Assembly (NCBI RefSeq): GCF_004193775.1
Contig: NW_021143935.1
Span: forward strand, 1 to 64,000
Direction: 5' to 3'
Length of the DNA stretch: 64,000 nt
Source of the DNA: Glycine soja
Lineage: Eukaryota; Streptophyta; Magnoliopsida; Fabales; Fabaceae
A program made the translations under genes and the position numbers. Below are positions 20,196 to 31,884 of the stretch, in pieces. A model generated the notes under the pieces. That model was not told the DNA's origin and did not search any database. It worked only from the letters and a program-made list of their open reading frames with translations. Every line of letters begins with the position of its first letter. Positions within the stretch are counted from its first letter, which is position 1.

Positions 20196-21640
20196 ATCTT
20201 AAGGTGTGGATATGGAGCCCACTGAAAGTGAGGACGCATAGTCCTCTAAAGGCGAGGGCGTGTAGCCCTCTGAAGTTCAAGACGTGTCGCCTTTCGAAGG
20301 CGAGGGAGTGTAGTCCTATGATGGCAAGGACGTGCAATCCTCTAAAGGTGAGGGCATGCCCCCCTCTGGTGGTGAGGACGTGTAGTCCTCTCAAGGCGAG
20401 GACGTGTAGTCCTCTGACGGTGAGGGTAAGTAGTACCCAAGGTGAGGGCGTGTAGCCCTCTCAAGGCGAGGACATGTAGTCCTCTGGAGGTAAGGGCGTG
20501 CAGCCCTCTGATGGTGAGGACGTGTAGTCCTCTGAAGGTGAGGGCGTGTAGCCCTACAAAGGTGAAGGCACATGACCCTCTGAAGGCGAGGACGTGTAGT
20601 CCTCTGAAGGTGAAGGTAACTAGTACCCAAGGTGAGGGCGTGTAGCCCTCTCAAGGCGAGGACTTATAGTCCTCTGGAGGTGAGGGCGTGCAGCCCTCTG
20701 GTGGTGAGGACGTGTAGTCCTCTCAAGGCGAGGACGTGTAGTCCTCTGACGGTGAGGGTAAGTAGTACCCAAGGTGAGGGCGTGCAGCCCTCTCAAGGCG
20801 AGGACATGTAGTCCTCTGGAGGTGAGGGCGTGCAGCCCTCTGATGGTGAGGACGTGTAGTCCTCTGGAGGTGAGGGCGTGCAGCCCTCTGCTGGCGAGGA
20901 CGTGTAGTCCTTTCAAGGTGAGGGCGTGTAGCCCTCTGACAGTGAGGGTAACAAGTACCCAAGGTGAGGGCGTGTAGCCCTCTCAAAGCGAGGACATGTA
21001 GTCCTCTGAAGGTGAGGGCTTGCAGCCCTCTGAAGGTGAGGACATGTAGTCCTCTCAAGGCGAGGAGGTGTAATCCTCTGGAGGTGAGGGCGTGCAGCCC
21101 TCTGCTGGCGAGGACGTGTAGTCCTTTCAAGGTGAGGGCGTGTAGCCCTCTGACGGTGAGGGTAACTAGTACCCAAGGTGAGGGCGTGTAGCCCTCTCAA
21201 GGCGAGGACATGTAGTCCTCTGAAGGTGAGGGCTTGCAGCCCTCTGAAGGTGAGGACGTGTAGTCCTCTCAAGGCGAGGACGTGTAGTCCTCTCAACGGT
21301 GAGGGTAACTAGTACCCAAGGTGAGGGCGTGTAGCCCTCTCAAGGCGAGGACGTGTAGTCCTCTGAAGGTGAGGGCGTGCAGCCCTCTCGAGGCGAGGAC
21401 GTGTAGTCCTCTGAAGGTGAGGGCGTGCAGCCCTCTGATGGCGAGGACGTGTAGTCCTCTCAATGGTGAGGGTAACTAGTACCCAAGGTGAGGGCGTGTA
21501 GCCCTCTCAAGGCGAGGACTTGTAGTCCTCTGAAGGTGAGGGCGTGCAGCCCTCTGATGGCGAGGACGTGTAGTCCTCTCAAGGCGAGGACGTGTAGTCC
21601 TCTCAACGGTGAGGGTAACTAGTACCCAAGGGTCCACCCT
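20196..21640 (-). repeat. 24-bp hairpin minisatellite with higher-order units, about 60 copies
   Basis: The basic unit is GAGGAC-GTGTA-GTCCTC plus a 7-base linker. A second type is GAGGGC-GTGTA-GCCCTC and a third is GGGTA-ACTAG-TACCC in a 22-base unit. Every type is a short stem-loop. The third type punctuates the array: GTACCC occurs at 20433, 20623, 20765, 20955, 21169, 21312, 21479 and 21622, giving higher-order periods of 190, 142, 190, 214, 143, 167 and 143. That is 5 to 8 units of 24 plus one of 22-23. The left end (20210-20380) is more diverged. Confidence 0.95.
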
Positions 21641-22104
21641 TATGAGAAAGCAAGAGATCGACTCATCGGGGGGGCCGGTCATCCCAAATCCACAAGATTT
21701 GGACATTAGATGTAGGAAATCTATGCAGTTAACATGATTTTTAGGGATGCAGATGCATGCAACCTTTGTCGTGAAATTTGGTAAATGCGGACTTCATATG
21801 AAACAATGCAATGTAATGGAAAGTTGTACAATGTTCATGACATTCTTTCCCTATTTTGTGATTTTGATTTTGATTTGATTTTTTTTGGAAAACATAGATT
21901 GACTGTCCTTTTGAAAGAGGTGATAATTCATGCGACCTTATCCTATCTTTTGCAAATCTCTCCGGGAACTCCCTCAAAGTGTATGGTCTTTTTGATTTAG
22001 TCACTTGACCATTTTGGAGTGACGGCAATGGAGTCGTTTGATGTTTGATCAATCCTATTGAAATCCTAGGGTTTGTCCCCCCTTTTCTTTTAAAAACATA
22101 GACA
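21641..22104 (-). other. Ogre 3' region without recognised content
   Basis: The minus-strand frame at 22163-21741 has no recognisable motif. I see nothing else here. Confidence 0.4.
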
Positions 22105-22360
22105 GGTGAGAACTTTTGATCTGCCCCTATGTTCACTTGAGGCTCATGCACGGTGCCCCTCATTGCCCCAGTGTAAGGCTTTGAGGTACCAATCGTTGCC
22201 TTTCGTCATGACCTTGTAGGAGGGAACCTATTGGGTGAGAACTTCTAATCTGCCCCTAGGTTCGCTTGAGGTTTTTGCATGGTGCCTTTCGTTGCCCCAG
22301 TGTAGGGCTTAGAGGTACCAATTGTTGTCTTGTTTTCACAACCTCGTAGTAAGGAAGAAT
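22105..22360 (-). repeat. Two tandem ~129-bp units in the Ogre 3' region
   Basis: GGTGAGAACTT starts at 22105 and 22234. Both copies continue through ATCTGCCCCTA, a TTGCCCCAGTGTA block and GAGGTACCAAT, with about 15-20% divergence. Confidence 0.8.
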
Positions 22361-22454
22361 GAAAGAAGCAATTGATTTTTGCAAAAAGAATTTTCCAAGG
22401 ACGAGAAATAGTTGAAGGATCTTTCAGTTGATGGATTAAGTCAAATGACTCCTA

Positions 22455-23186
22455 TGTAGAAGCAAGATGTTTTGATGTCTTGATGATGCTAAAGGATCAA
22501 GTGCTTCTAAGTTTTATTCAAGACTAGAATCCAAGAAAATCAAGATATATGATCAAGTTTGATCTCTTTAGAATCTTTAGGAAGAAGTTTCCAAATTGAA
22601 ACAAACAAAGGTTTGACCAAAGAATTCTATCATTTCAATTTGAGATTTGCTCTCTGGTAATCGATTACCAGTAGTTAAAAATGTTTTTATTCAAAATTTT
22701 TTTAAAACCTGTAATCGATTACGTAAGTCTTGTAATTGATTACCAGAGGGGATTTTCAGAAAATAATTTCCAAGAGACATATCTATTCAAATGTTTTATG
22801 AACGGCCATTCAAATGTTTTAAAGAGAGTTTTCATTGCCCAAACAGTTTTATCCTCTCGAAAGATCAAGAGTTTTTCTGAACTGAAATGTCTTATCCTCT
22901 CAAAAAGATTCCTTGGTCAACCACTTGCATATTCAATAATGAATTTTGATTGGTCTTCATTGTACAATCTATCCCTTTTAAGAGAGATTTCTTCTTCTTA
23001 TTTCTGAAAAGGGATTAAGAGACCATGGGTCTCTTGTAGTAGAGGATTCTTGAACACAAGGGAACGGTTGTCCCTATGTGCATTGTTAATCCGAAAAGAG
23101 AGATTGATAGTTCAATTGGGGAATAGTCTTTGCATCTTAATTCAACCCCCCTTTTTCTTAAGGTAACTGAGGCCATTTGTCCAACA
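22455..23186. mobile_element. Solo LTR-like insertion (732 bp) with TCCTA target duplication
   Basis: The segment starts TGTAGAAGC and ends GTCCAACA, and is flanked on both sides by TCCTA (22450-22454 and 23187-23191). No primer site, polypurine tract or ORF is inside. It contains the GGTAATCGATTACC palindrome (~22657) and two degenerate versions (~22710, ~22732), a word common in soybean repeats. Orientation is not settled; TGTTGGACAA on the minus strand is an equally good LTR start. Family not identified. Confidence 0.65.
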
Positions 23187-23191
23187 TCCTA

Positions 23192-23580
23192 TTCTTGATA
23201 ACTCACTTCTCTCTAAAAAGACAAAATGAGGTCACATGAATGTCTATATTTTTACTTGAAAACACAGTCAAACAAATGCCTTTTTATTTTTTTATTTTGA
23301 AACTTATTTGCTTTGAACTTTGCTCGTTGTTTTACGGCACCCCCACCAACGTGCAAGATGAGTAATCTCTGATTGAACGGTCTTTGAAGTCAACACTCAG
23401 GAGCGCAGGTTGCTTGAGCAAACAGACCAATGGCTTACACCCACATTCCGGTGAAAGTTTGAATAAGCAAACATGCGTTTGTGAGAGGATGAGGGACAAA
23501 GATATCAACTTTATCCATTTCATTTAACATTGTAGCTGTGGTTTACAATAATGGCATAAACTTGGAAACCCTGATGAGTC
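23192..23580 (-). other. Ogre sequence downstream of the lost pol region
   Basis: No domain is recognisable. The gag remnant ends near 23610, and this stretch already looks like 3' sequence. The pol deletion joint should therefore lie in or near 23560-23640, but I cannot place it exactly without an autonomous relative. Confidence 0.5.
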
Positions 23581-23585
23581 ATTAG
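23581..23585. other. Empty insertion site (ATTAG) matching the SIRE1-like target
   Basis: Similarity to the first Ogre copy begins exactly here and is continuous rightward. In the first copy the SIRE1-like LTR is directly to the left. This is the pre-insertion allele of that target. Confidence 0.75.
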
Positions 23586-25381
23586 GGACACCTAACAACA
23601 GCTTTCAAAATTGCCCCATGTGTGGCATCTCTTGTCAATGTCAGGATTTACACGCAATTCTCCTCAAATTTCAGCCAGCCCGTATCAATTAGACTTCACA
23701 CTTTATGCTTCGGGGTCATACAATGCTCAATGGAATGCCCCAGGGCTCCTCCACGATAAGCACACGTTGCGTTCGAGTCGTATCCTCAGAAAAATGGAGG
23801 TTGAGGAACCTTGGTTGGGGTTATGGCTACCATTGAATTATTGAGTGGATATGGGATCAAGTCAGCATAGGACACTGGAATTAGGCTTTCTCGCTGCAAA
23901 ATTCACTTCTTGGTTGGTGTTTTTGGTTTGTGCTAAAGGTGGTGTTCGTCATTGGAAGTGCGGTAGACAGACTTTGTGGTAGATTTAGGGATGGCCTTTG
24001 TGGATACCTGGGTGGTGGGTAAGGAGAAGGTTTGTTATTGGCTGAGTAAAGATATTGTTGGGTTGGTGGGAAACTTGGTCGTACAGGAATGGCAGTCACA
24101 ACATGGGTTTCTCCCTTATCCTCACCCTCTTTATTTGCCCCAGTTTTCTCAGTCGTCCTAGTAGGATGATCAAATTTGCTTTTTTTTCAGACCCACATCG
24201 ATCCTTTCACTGACGAAGACCAAATCCGCAAAGCTTGAAGGTGTGTAACCCACCATTTTTTTCATAGTAGAACACCGGTCACGTGTCTACTATCATTGTG
24301 ATAATCTCTTTCTCTGTTTTTGGGGGTGCTACTTGAGTTGCCAAGTCTCTCCATCTTTGGGCGTATTCTTTGAAAGATTCGTGCCCCCTTTTTGCACACT
24401 TTTTGTAGTTGCATCCTATCCGGAGCCATATCAGAATTGTACTAACACTGCTTAATGAAGGCAACCATTAGGTCCTTCCAAGAATGGACTCAAGAAGGTT
24501 CCTAAGTTAGTATACCAGGCGACAGTTGTCCTAGTAAGACTTTCTCAGGAAAAATGTATCAGCAGTTTCTCATCTTTTGCGTATTCCCCCATCTTCTGAC
24601 AATACATCTTTAGATGGTTCTTGGGACAAGTAGTCCCCTTGTACTTGTCAAAGTCCAGCACCTTGAACTTGGGAGGGGTGATGATATTGGGTACTAGGAA
24701 CAACTCTTTTAGGTTAGCAAAGGCATAATCTTCACCTCCTTCAATGGCCTTGAGCCTTTCCTCTAGATGATCCGCCTTTCCCTTTTTGGCCATAGCAGGA
24801 GGGGCTCTTCCCACCGCAAAATGCAATGGTTGTGGTTGTGGGCGAAACTGAGGGCCCTCCAAAGTGTTTTCAAAGGGTATACCACCAACTGCTTGCCCTT
24901 CCGTGGCATATCCAAGGCAAGGCTCGAAGTCGGCCAGATTGTGGTGGGGAATTTCATGTGTCCCCCCCACGGTTTAAGAGACATGTGCATGATCAGTTTG
25001 GGGTTGTTGGCTCTCAATGGGTATAGGAGTGGAGTTATTGACATTCTTATTGGGAGTGTACGCCACATTGGGTGGCGTATAGTTGAGAGGCAAGCCATAT
25101 GACGGGAAGGCGTGCTCGTTTTGAATTTGCACATCATGGGGGCCGCCCGTACTTCCTAAATCTTTGCCTACCATATTTGAGGTTGGATGATTCATTTGCT
25201 TGAGGCCGGATGGGGACGTCGGGTTCACCTTAGCAACAACGCTGGTAGCGGCAATTGCAACCGCATTGGCTTCCATTATCTTCTTCACGCTCATCATGGC
25301 CTCCATCATTGTGGCCATTTTCTCTTTAATGGCCTCTATGTCGGCCTTCATCTTCTCTTGTATCTCCTCTACTTCACCCAT
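23581..25381 (-). pseudogene. Ogre-type gag, broken, second copy
   Basis: Same sequence and same breaks as the first copy, with one useful difference: the C-run at 24962-24968 has seven Cs. The N-terminal piece (from ATG at 25381) and the 'FDKYKGTTCPK' piece (down to 24545) are therefore in one frame, separated only by TAA at 24974-24976. Further stops and frame changes follow in the 'SFKEYAQRWRDLATQ' and Pro-rich parts. The C-terminal His/Cys piece near 23700-23780 has in-frame stops. No protease or reverse transcriptase follows. Confidence 0.85.
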
Positions 25382-26547
25382 TACTCTAGCTCTAGCACGA
25401 GTTCGGTAAGGGCATCGTAAAGCGTGTCCCTTTCTTTTTTATAACCATGATTAAGTTCATTTTATTTTATTTTTCAAGGAAAGAATGCAACGAGCAATGC
25501 AACCAATGAAAAGCATGGATGCATGCGAATGATGTACAGTTGAAGTATTGCGAATTTTTACGCAAGATATGGGGTTGAATCAATTTAGATTTTCAACATG
25601 GTCCATGACATCTTTGTCAAGGTGAAACTGGAAGTAACAAGGACATCAATAATCCTAAATATGTTTGGCAGTAGACGAAGCAGTGATGTGACTCGATTCA
25701 TCTTTTGCCCCAATTTTGCAAGACGGTTACTTCCATATTTCAACTTGACTTGATGAACCTTTTTGTAAAAGCATGAGCTTGGTTCAACCCTATAATCCAA
25801 GGAATGGCAATTCTGATCGCCAATACTTCAACAACATCTCATAGGGATGAATGACTCGGGCATACTTTAAGCTTATGCATGGAAAATGTAATTATGAAAT
25901 TGAGATGCCCGAAGAAACACCATTTCCTAGTTAACCATGCATTAGGTACCATGTTCAATTATTTTGTTTTTAAGTGAAACGGGTTTATGATCCCAACATG
26001 GTTGGCTCGTGGTGCCTAACACATGAAACTAAGAATGTAGTGTGAAGTTTCATGCTTCCCCCTTTTTTGTTTTTGTTTTGTAGAGGAAAACGCAAGGATG
26101 AGCAAACATGAAAACAAATGGTATGCAATTTTGCAGATCAAAAAGTTTGTTGAACGCATATGCATGATGATGCCATGACTCATGCAAAATGTGAGGCTGG
26201 AATATGATAACGGACAAATGCAGGATATGTCCATTATGATGTTATGAAGAGATGCTTATGCGATGCATGATATGAATGCATTTTACGGACACGAGAGCCC
26301 GGAAAATTATCTCTTCTTACTTGTGCATTTGGGGGCGCAGTGCCCCATGCGTACAATTAAGAAGGTGATATGGACTTTCCGGCTTCCCGTGACAAAGGAC
26401 GAGACCAACATACAATGCATGCTAGAGATAAAATGCGGGAGTGACTTGATTCGCACTAGCTTTTTGGAGTAGAAACATGGGACCAACTCATTTTATTTCA
26501 AAAAGGAAGTCGTATCTAGTCAAGGTCTGAGAGACCATACAAGTTTC
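25382..26547 (-). other. Spacer between Ogre ORF1 and gag, second copy
   Basis: I noticed no difference from the first-copy spacer. It contains the leader-module copy at about 26265-26435. Confidence 0.6.
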
Positions 26548-28275
26548 CTAACGATTTCTAATTATGTGGGCCATTAATTCTATCATATGCTGACAATAGC
26601 CGAGAAGTCCGTGGATCTTCTTGGGGGCGGAGTAGGTGTCCGCCATTGCTTTGGCCTTGGCTAGCAATCGGGGAAGTTCTTGACTCCTGTTCAAAGTAAG
26701 AGCAAATCGGTCCGTCCACATTGTTGCCTCTTGGTGCCATGAATCAATTACCCTCTCCCTTGCTTCGCTTTCTGCTGATATGTTGGCGTACTCATCCTCT
26801 AGCCTTTGCTCGTGAGTCGCCGCTAGATTTAGCTTCTCTTTGCACTCATCGATGACGGCCCACATATTCCCTTCAGTCTCGCTTAACTGTTGGGACAAAT
26901 TTCTTTTCGACCTAAGGTAAGCCTTTAGCTCGTCCTTCAAGATCATGCCTTTGACCCGTGATGATTCCTTTCACCTCTTCGGAGCTTGAGCTTACTATTG
27001 CTGCCCTATAAAGCCTTTAGCACGTGTTCTTCCTTTTGGGCCTTCTTGGTTTCTCGTTCCAAGGCATCAGCGGTGGCCATATTGACGTCCCTTAGTTCAT
27101 CATACTCTTTTCAGACTTTGATGGCTATGGACTTGAACTTCTCTTCGACTACCCAGGCTCTTTCAAGCTCTGCCTTTAGGGCTTGTACCTCATCACTTTC
27201 TTCCGAAGCTTTAACCTCATCGTCCCTCACAGTCTTTAGATTTGGGAGCCAATCCAATCCTTGTGTTCGGACTCCCAGCCACTTATGATAGCCGTCGATG
27301 ATCCCATTACTGCTTCCCCTAAGCTCTCTGTCCTTTCTTCACGCCGCATCCCATACCTTGCGAACTCCTTGGAGTACCCTCGCGTTGTGGTCACTAAAAC
27401 CCCGTGCGATGAAAGGCGTGATGCTTTCGTCCAATGGCGCTCCTCTCATGGGGTAGCCAAGCTGTCTTATGGTGAGAACGGGATTATAATTAATACAACC
27501 CCTTGTTCCCATCAAGGGAACATTTGGACATCCTTCGCATGAAGATAGAATCCTGACTCTTCCTTCCTTCTAGCGAGGGAACCAATTAACAGACGCCCCC
27601 CCATGCTAGCCAAGAGTTGGTCCCAATTCGCCTTTCCTTTTTCGACGCACGAGCGGTAACCTTGTAGCGGATAGACGGGCCTACCTTCTTGGAGAAAAAG
27701 GTGTGAAACCAGCCCCACATAGAGAGCTGGAGTACAGCAAACAATCCTTGCATTGCTTTCTTCACATCTTCGGTCGAAGGTGTCATATAGGTCGGCCAGC
27801 ATAGCGACAACCGGACTTTCCTTGTGGTTATGATAGGTGAGAAAAACGTCGATCGCTTCCAGGTCCACCAACCCATCCACATTTGGAAAGAGGACTCCCT
27901 CGAAAATCAACAGTGTGAGAATATCTATGAATGGGGTCAACTCGCCTTTATCTGCCAAGATTCTTGCTTTTACCTCCAAATATTTTCTCGGTATTCCGAC
28001 CACCCCATTTTCGACTTGCCTTTGGCGGTCTAATTCCTGCGCCGAGATTTGGATTTTTTAGAAATTCTGGCCAATGAGGGGTAGAACCCTGAGAAGAGGT
28101 ATGGTTTCCTTCCCCCTAGAGGACATCCTAGGATCTCTTCAAATTCTTCCACCATTGGTGATAGCTGGAAGTCCCCAAAGATGAAGCACCTCAACGGCTG
28201 ATCATAATACTGGGCGAGGGAGGCAATTGGTTCCATGGAGACTTCTACCCTAGCTAGGTCCCAAATGCTTACCAT
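26548..28275 (-). pseudogene. Ogre ORF1 (unknown function), broken, second copy
   Basis: The three open pieces (28275-28030, 28003-27512 and 26946-26548) are identical in translation to those of the first copy, including the frame change near 28010 and the stop-rich gap between 27512 and 26946. The breaks therefore predate the duplication. As in the other copy, the last piece is coiled-coil-like and the first two resemble a plant retroelement domain of unknown role. Confidence 0.75.
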
Positions 28276-29261
28276 AGGCTTTGCGGAAGGCTTGCCGTTG
28301 AAGTTGACCCATTAATTGCCCCAACCTTCGTAAACTGGTGACCTCTAAGCTCTTGATTTTGACTTGATAAAACCTCTTTTTAAGCGAAGGCTTTTGACTT
28401 GATCCCATGTTTTACTAAAGTGAAATAAAATCTAGTGCGAATCAAAACTCTGACATCTATCATGGGTGGAATGGATGAATGCATGAAGGAATGCATATGA
28501 CACGGATGCAATTTATGAATACGGGAGCTCGGGCAATTGTCTCCTTCTTAGATACAACGTCTTGGGGTAGCAAAGTGCCCAACGTATGTATTTAAGAAGG
28601 TGACACGGACCCTCCGTTGGTTTGCCCGAGAGAGGGGATTAAGACGGAACCCGCACATGATGCACATGTGAAAGGTACAATACGGGGATGTACATAGTAT
28701 GATAATATTCACTGAACATAAGCAAACGGGTATATGATACTTATGCATGGCAGTGAGAAAAATGGCACGCAGCGTGTTTGCTCCGTGCCCCTATTTAAGG
28801 GACCTATAAGGGAGAGAACTAACTAGGCTTTTAGCAATAATCCCCAAGGTAGTCATATCTCTCTTGATGGTTTCTAGAGGTATCATCCCCTTCGAAGAAC
28901 ATATTGTAGCAGTAGGGACTACTAGCAACAATAAGTTTTTAAAGAGAAAAGCTCTAGATGAGGGTTCACTGTAATCAAGCAAGTCGGAGACCTAGCATGA
29001 TCACAGATTCACCTCCACTCCTTATGTTCCCATGAACCCGGGTATAGGGCCCTTTTTCACTCACAGTGTGTGCAAATAGTGTTAGTGTTTGTGTGCATCA
29101 AATGAATAAATATTTACCTCATGCATACATTCTAAAACACACTAAAAGCAACAAAAAGTTTATATACACAAGAACATAAGACAAATAAAGGGAAACCAAC
29201 AAAGGAGAAAGTCATGATAAAACATTGCACAAGATTAAATGGCCTAACTCTCTAAAAAACA
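28276..29261 (-). other. Ogre 5' leader, second copy
   Basis: No coding signal. Includes the leader module at about 28485-28665. Confidence 0.6.
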
Positions 29262-29280
29262 GTCCCCAGTGGAGTCGCCA
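29262..29280 (-). other. Primer-binding site (Arg-tRNA type), right Ogre
   Basis: Minus strand TGGCGACTCCACTGGGGAC, two bases from the LTR end at 29283, as in the left copy. Confidence 0.9.
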
Positions 29281-29282
29281 AC

Positions 29283-31225
29283 TGTCGCAACCTACCCTTC
29301 GGCGGGAGGGCGACGCGAGACTCGCGGGATGCGTGTTCCACGAAAGGAATACGCGCGGAGTCGCCACCAACGTTTATTTGAGGAAAACGTCGGAAAAACC
29401 GGAAAAGACGCGATCTACGAACTTTTAAGTGAAAGGTTCGGGAGTTGTATTTACGCACGGGGAAGGTATTAGCACCCCACACGCCCGTCCCAAGGGACGG
29501 CAGCCTTTAATCGAATGTGCAAACATGACTTTGATTTTTATGTTCCCTTTTATGTTCTTATATCCTTTATACCCTTTTTATATTTTCTCTTTTTGTGGTC
29601 GACAAGGGTGTTTCCCTTTGCTCCTACGTATTCCTCAATTTGGGATGAGAAAATCAGACCTACGTAGTTCTTTTGGAACAAAGTGTTTGGTTAAGTTATT
29701 TTTGCCTTTTTTGTAAAATATGTTTTTATTGAACAAAAGGTCATTTAAGGTGTTGGACCATTAAACGGTCTTTTGATTTTGAAAGGGGAGAAACGTTAAG
29801 GCGTTGGACCATTAACGATCTCTTGTTTTTGAAAGGAGAGAAACGTTAAGGCATTGGACCATTAACGACCTCTTGGGGTGGTCGACAAAAGCGGGGCTCT
29901 TGCTCCTACGTATCCTCCAATGAGGAACTCAGACCTACGTAGTTCTTTCTTATCAAGTGATTCTTTTTTACTTAAGTGGTGATCATTTTAAGGCATTGGA
30001 CCTTAAAAATGATCCATTTTACTTAGTGAGAAATTGAGATGACAAACTTCAAAAGCCTATTTTTGTGGACGAGCTTGACTAGGCGAGTTGATTTTAGCCT
30101 TAGTTTCACTTTAGTTATTAATCAATTCGGTTAAGAATGAGAAATCCCAAAGAGAAAACGTCCGATTGATTTTCCGCTTTATTTTACTAAAAGATGTCTT
30201 TTTGATTATTATATTATTTTTTTTACCTCTTTTTGATTTCCAACGTGGTTACGGCACGACCGAACGGTCGGAATTTATTTTAACCGAAGTTAATGGATAA
30301 TACAATTCAAACGTTCGGTGGAAATTTATTTTATTTTTAAGTTAAGCGAGAAATGACTTAAGTAAAATGGCTTAAGCACGTCAACAGGGGGTATAAAAAG
30401 TAAACAAAACGAGAATAAAAATGCACGAAACACAATGTGGACCACTACGGGTACATAGAATGAATCGAAAAGCTTGGTTCGAGGTACTTACCCGTTGAAG
30501 ATCGAAGAACGATGAAGAACGAATGAAGAACGTCGAAGAACGGTTGAAACCTTTGCGAAATTCCTCACGGAAAACGTTACGGAAACGTTTCGGAAGCGCC
30601 TCGGCTTAGATTTTCTTCACGGAAACAATTTTTCCAAGCAAATTCGAAAGAGAGAGAAGTGCCAAAGGGGGCTGAACCCTTCCTTCTTGCCTTCCTCCCC
30701 TATTTATAGCAAAATAGGGGAGGTGGTTGTCGCCCAGCTCGCCCAGGCGAGCTCAGCTCGCCCAGGCGAGCAGGGTTGCTTCCTCCAGAAGCAACCGCCT
30801 TCTGGAGGAATATTCCAGAGGGCCCAAGTGGGCCTGGGTGCTATTTGCACCCCCATTTTTACTAAGTACACCCCCCTCTGCTGTTTTTTGGTGATTCTTT
30901 TTTCGTAAAGTTACGGAAACTTACGAATTTCGTAACGATACTTGTTTTCTTTCCGTAATGTTACGGAACCTTGCGGATTACATAATCATCCCCTTTTTGA
31001 CTTACGGAATGTTACGGAACCTCACTTAATTATGCAACGATGCTTCCATTTGATTTCCGGTGTGTCACGGAAACTTACGGATTGTGCATCAATATTTTTT
31101 TGGTTTTTCGGCATGTCCTGGAATTTCACAAATTGCCTAATGATGGGTGCCAAGCACCTCACGAGGACCAAAGAATGGTCGCACGTCATCGAGCAAAGGT
31201 CCCCGGACGAAATTAGGGTATGACA
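29283..31225 (-). repeat. 5' LTR of the complete-length Ogre element (1943 bp)
   Basis: TGTCGC...ATGACA on the plus strand, the same length as the left LTR, with one noticed substitution (T at 30730). The right flank changes at once to CRM-leader sequence (AACTC at 31226-31230), so this is the outer end of the Ogre complex. Confidence 0.93.
30700..30709 (-). promoter_or_regulatory. TATA box of the right Ogre LTR
   Basis: CTATAAATAG on the minus strand, with the same upstream near-palindrome pair as in the left LTR (~30732-30772). Confidence 0.8.
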
Positions 31226-31884
31226 AACTCTATTGGTTTAGCTTTCATTTCATTTTTTTTGGTGTTTGGTTATTGCTTGTCTCTTTGTTTCCTTGCTTGT
31301 GAGTTGCCATATAGGGAATTGGAAAGGAGGATTGGTGCCATATCTTGAAGAATTTGAGTCAAGAAGCAAGGGGCCAACCACCTTAAGAGCTATTCGACTA
31401 AGAAGCACTCCAAATTGAGTGAAATACTAAAGAGAGAATAGCCACCACAATTGAGGACTTTTTTTTTGTAATTTTGTAATTGGCAATTTGTTTTGCTTTC
31501 AAATTTTGTAACAAAAAGGCCTTTCATTGGAAGTAAGTTGGGAGCCTCCAATAGGTCACCCTACTTCCATTTGTGTGTAATAATTTTAGGCAATTTTCCC
31601 TTAGGATAGTGAGTGTTTTGTTGGGAACCTTAAATGAGGTTATCCAAACACTCTTAGGATCCGCCTAGTTTGCATTTCTTGCACTTTAATTTCTTGCTTA
31701 CTTTCATAGCTTATTTCCTCTACCCTCCATTGTCAAACCGTCTAGATAGCTTGCCTTTTGCCAATTAGTTTTTACCTTATCTTTCAAACCTCTTTTAGTG
31801 TTTATTTTGGCTAGTTTCAACCATAGTTTCTTTTTCCTTTCTTTCAAACCCCCAACAAGAAAGAACCATAACTTAGGAACCAAC
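31226..31884 (+). other. Leader (5' untranslated part) of the CRM-type element
   Basis: T-rich, non-coding. No primer-binding site was found, which fits the Ogre complex having separated this stretch from the 5' LTR. Confidence 0.6.

Larger units (their letters stand above)
13208..31225 (-). mobile_element. Complete-length, pol-less Ogre-type Ty3/gypsy element (18,018 bp)
   Basis: In element order (minus strand): 5' LTR 29283-31225, primer site 29262-29280, leader, broken ORF1 (28275-26548), spacer, broken gag (25381-23581), no pol, a repeat-rich 3' region, polypurine tract 15151-15163 and 3' LTR 13208-15150. No protease, reverse transcriptase, RNase H or integrase motif appears in the 14.1-kb internal region. 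The near-identical LTRs argue for recent activity or recent homogenisation, so any movement would have needed proteins supplied in trans. It sits in the leader of the CRM-type element. Confidence 0.88.

Noticed and set aside
20194..21296. Long frames on both strands with octapeptide repeats ('ACSPLKAR', 'RGLHVLTF')
   Set aside because: A 24-base repeat gives an 8-residue repeat in any open frame. Both strands are open equally, with no start context or domain.
22681..23007. 108-residue plus-strand frame in the solo LTR region
   Set aside because: It starts inside repeat DNA with no motif or similarity I recognise, and lies wholly between the TCCTA duplications.
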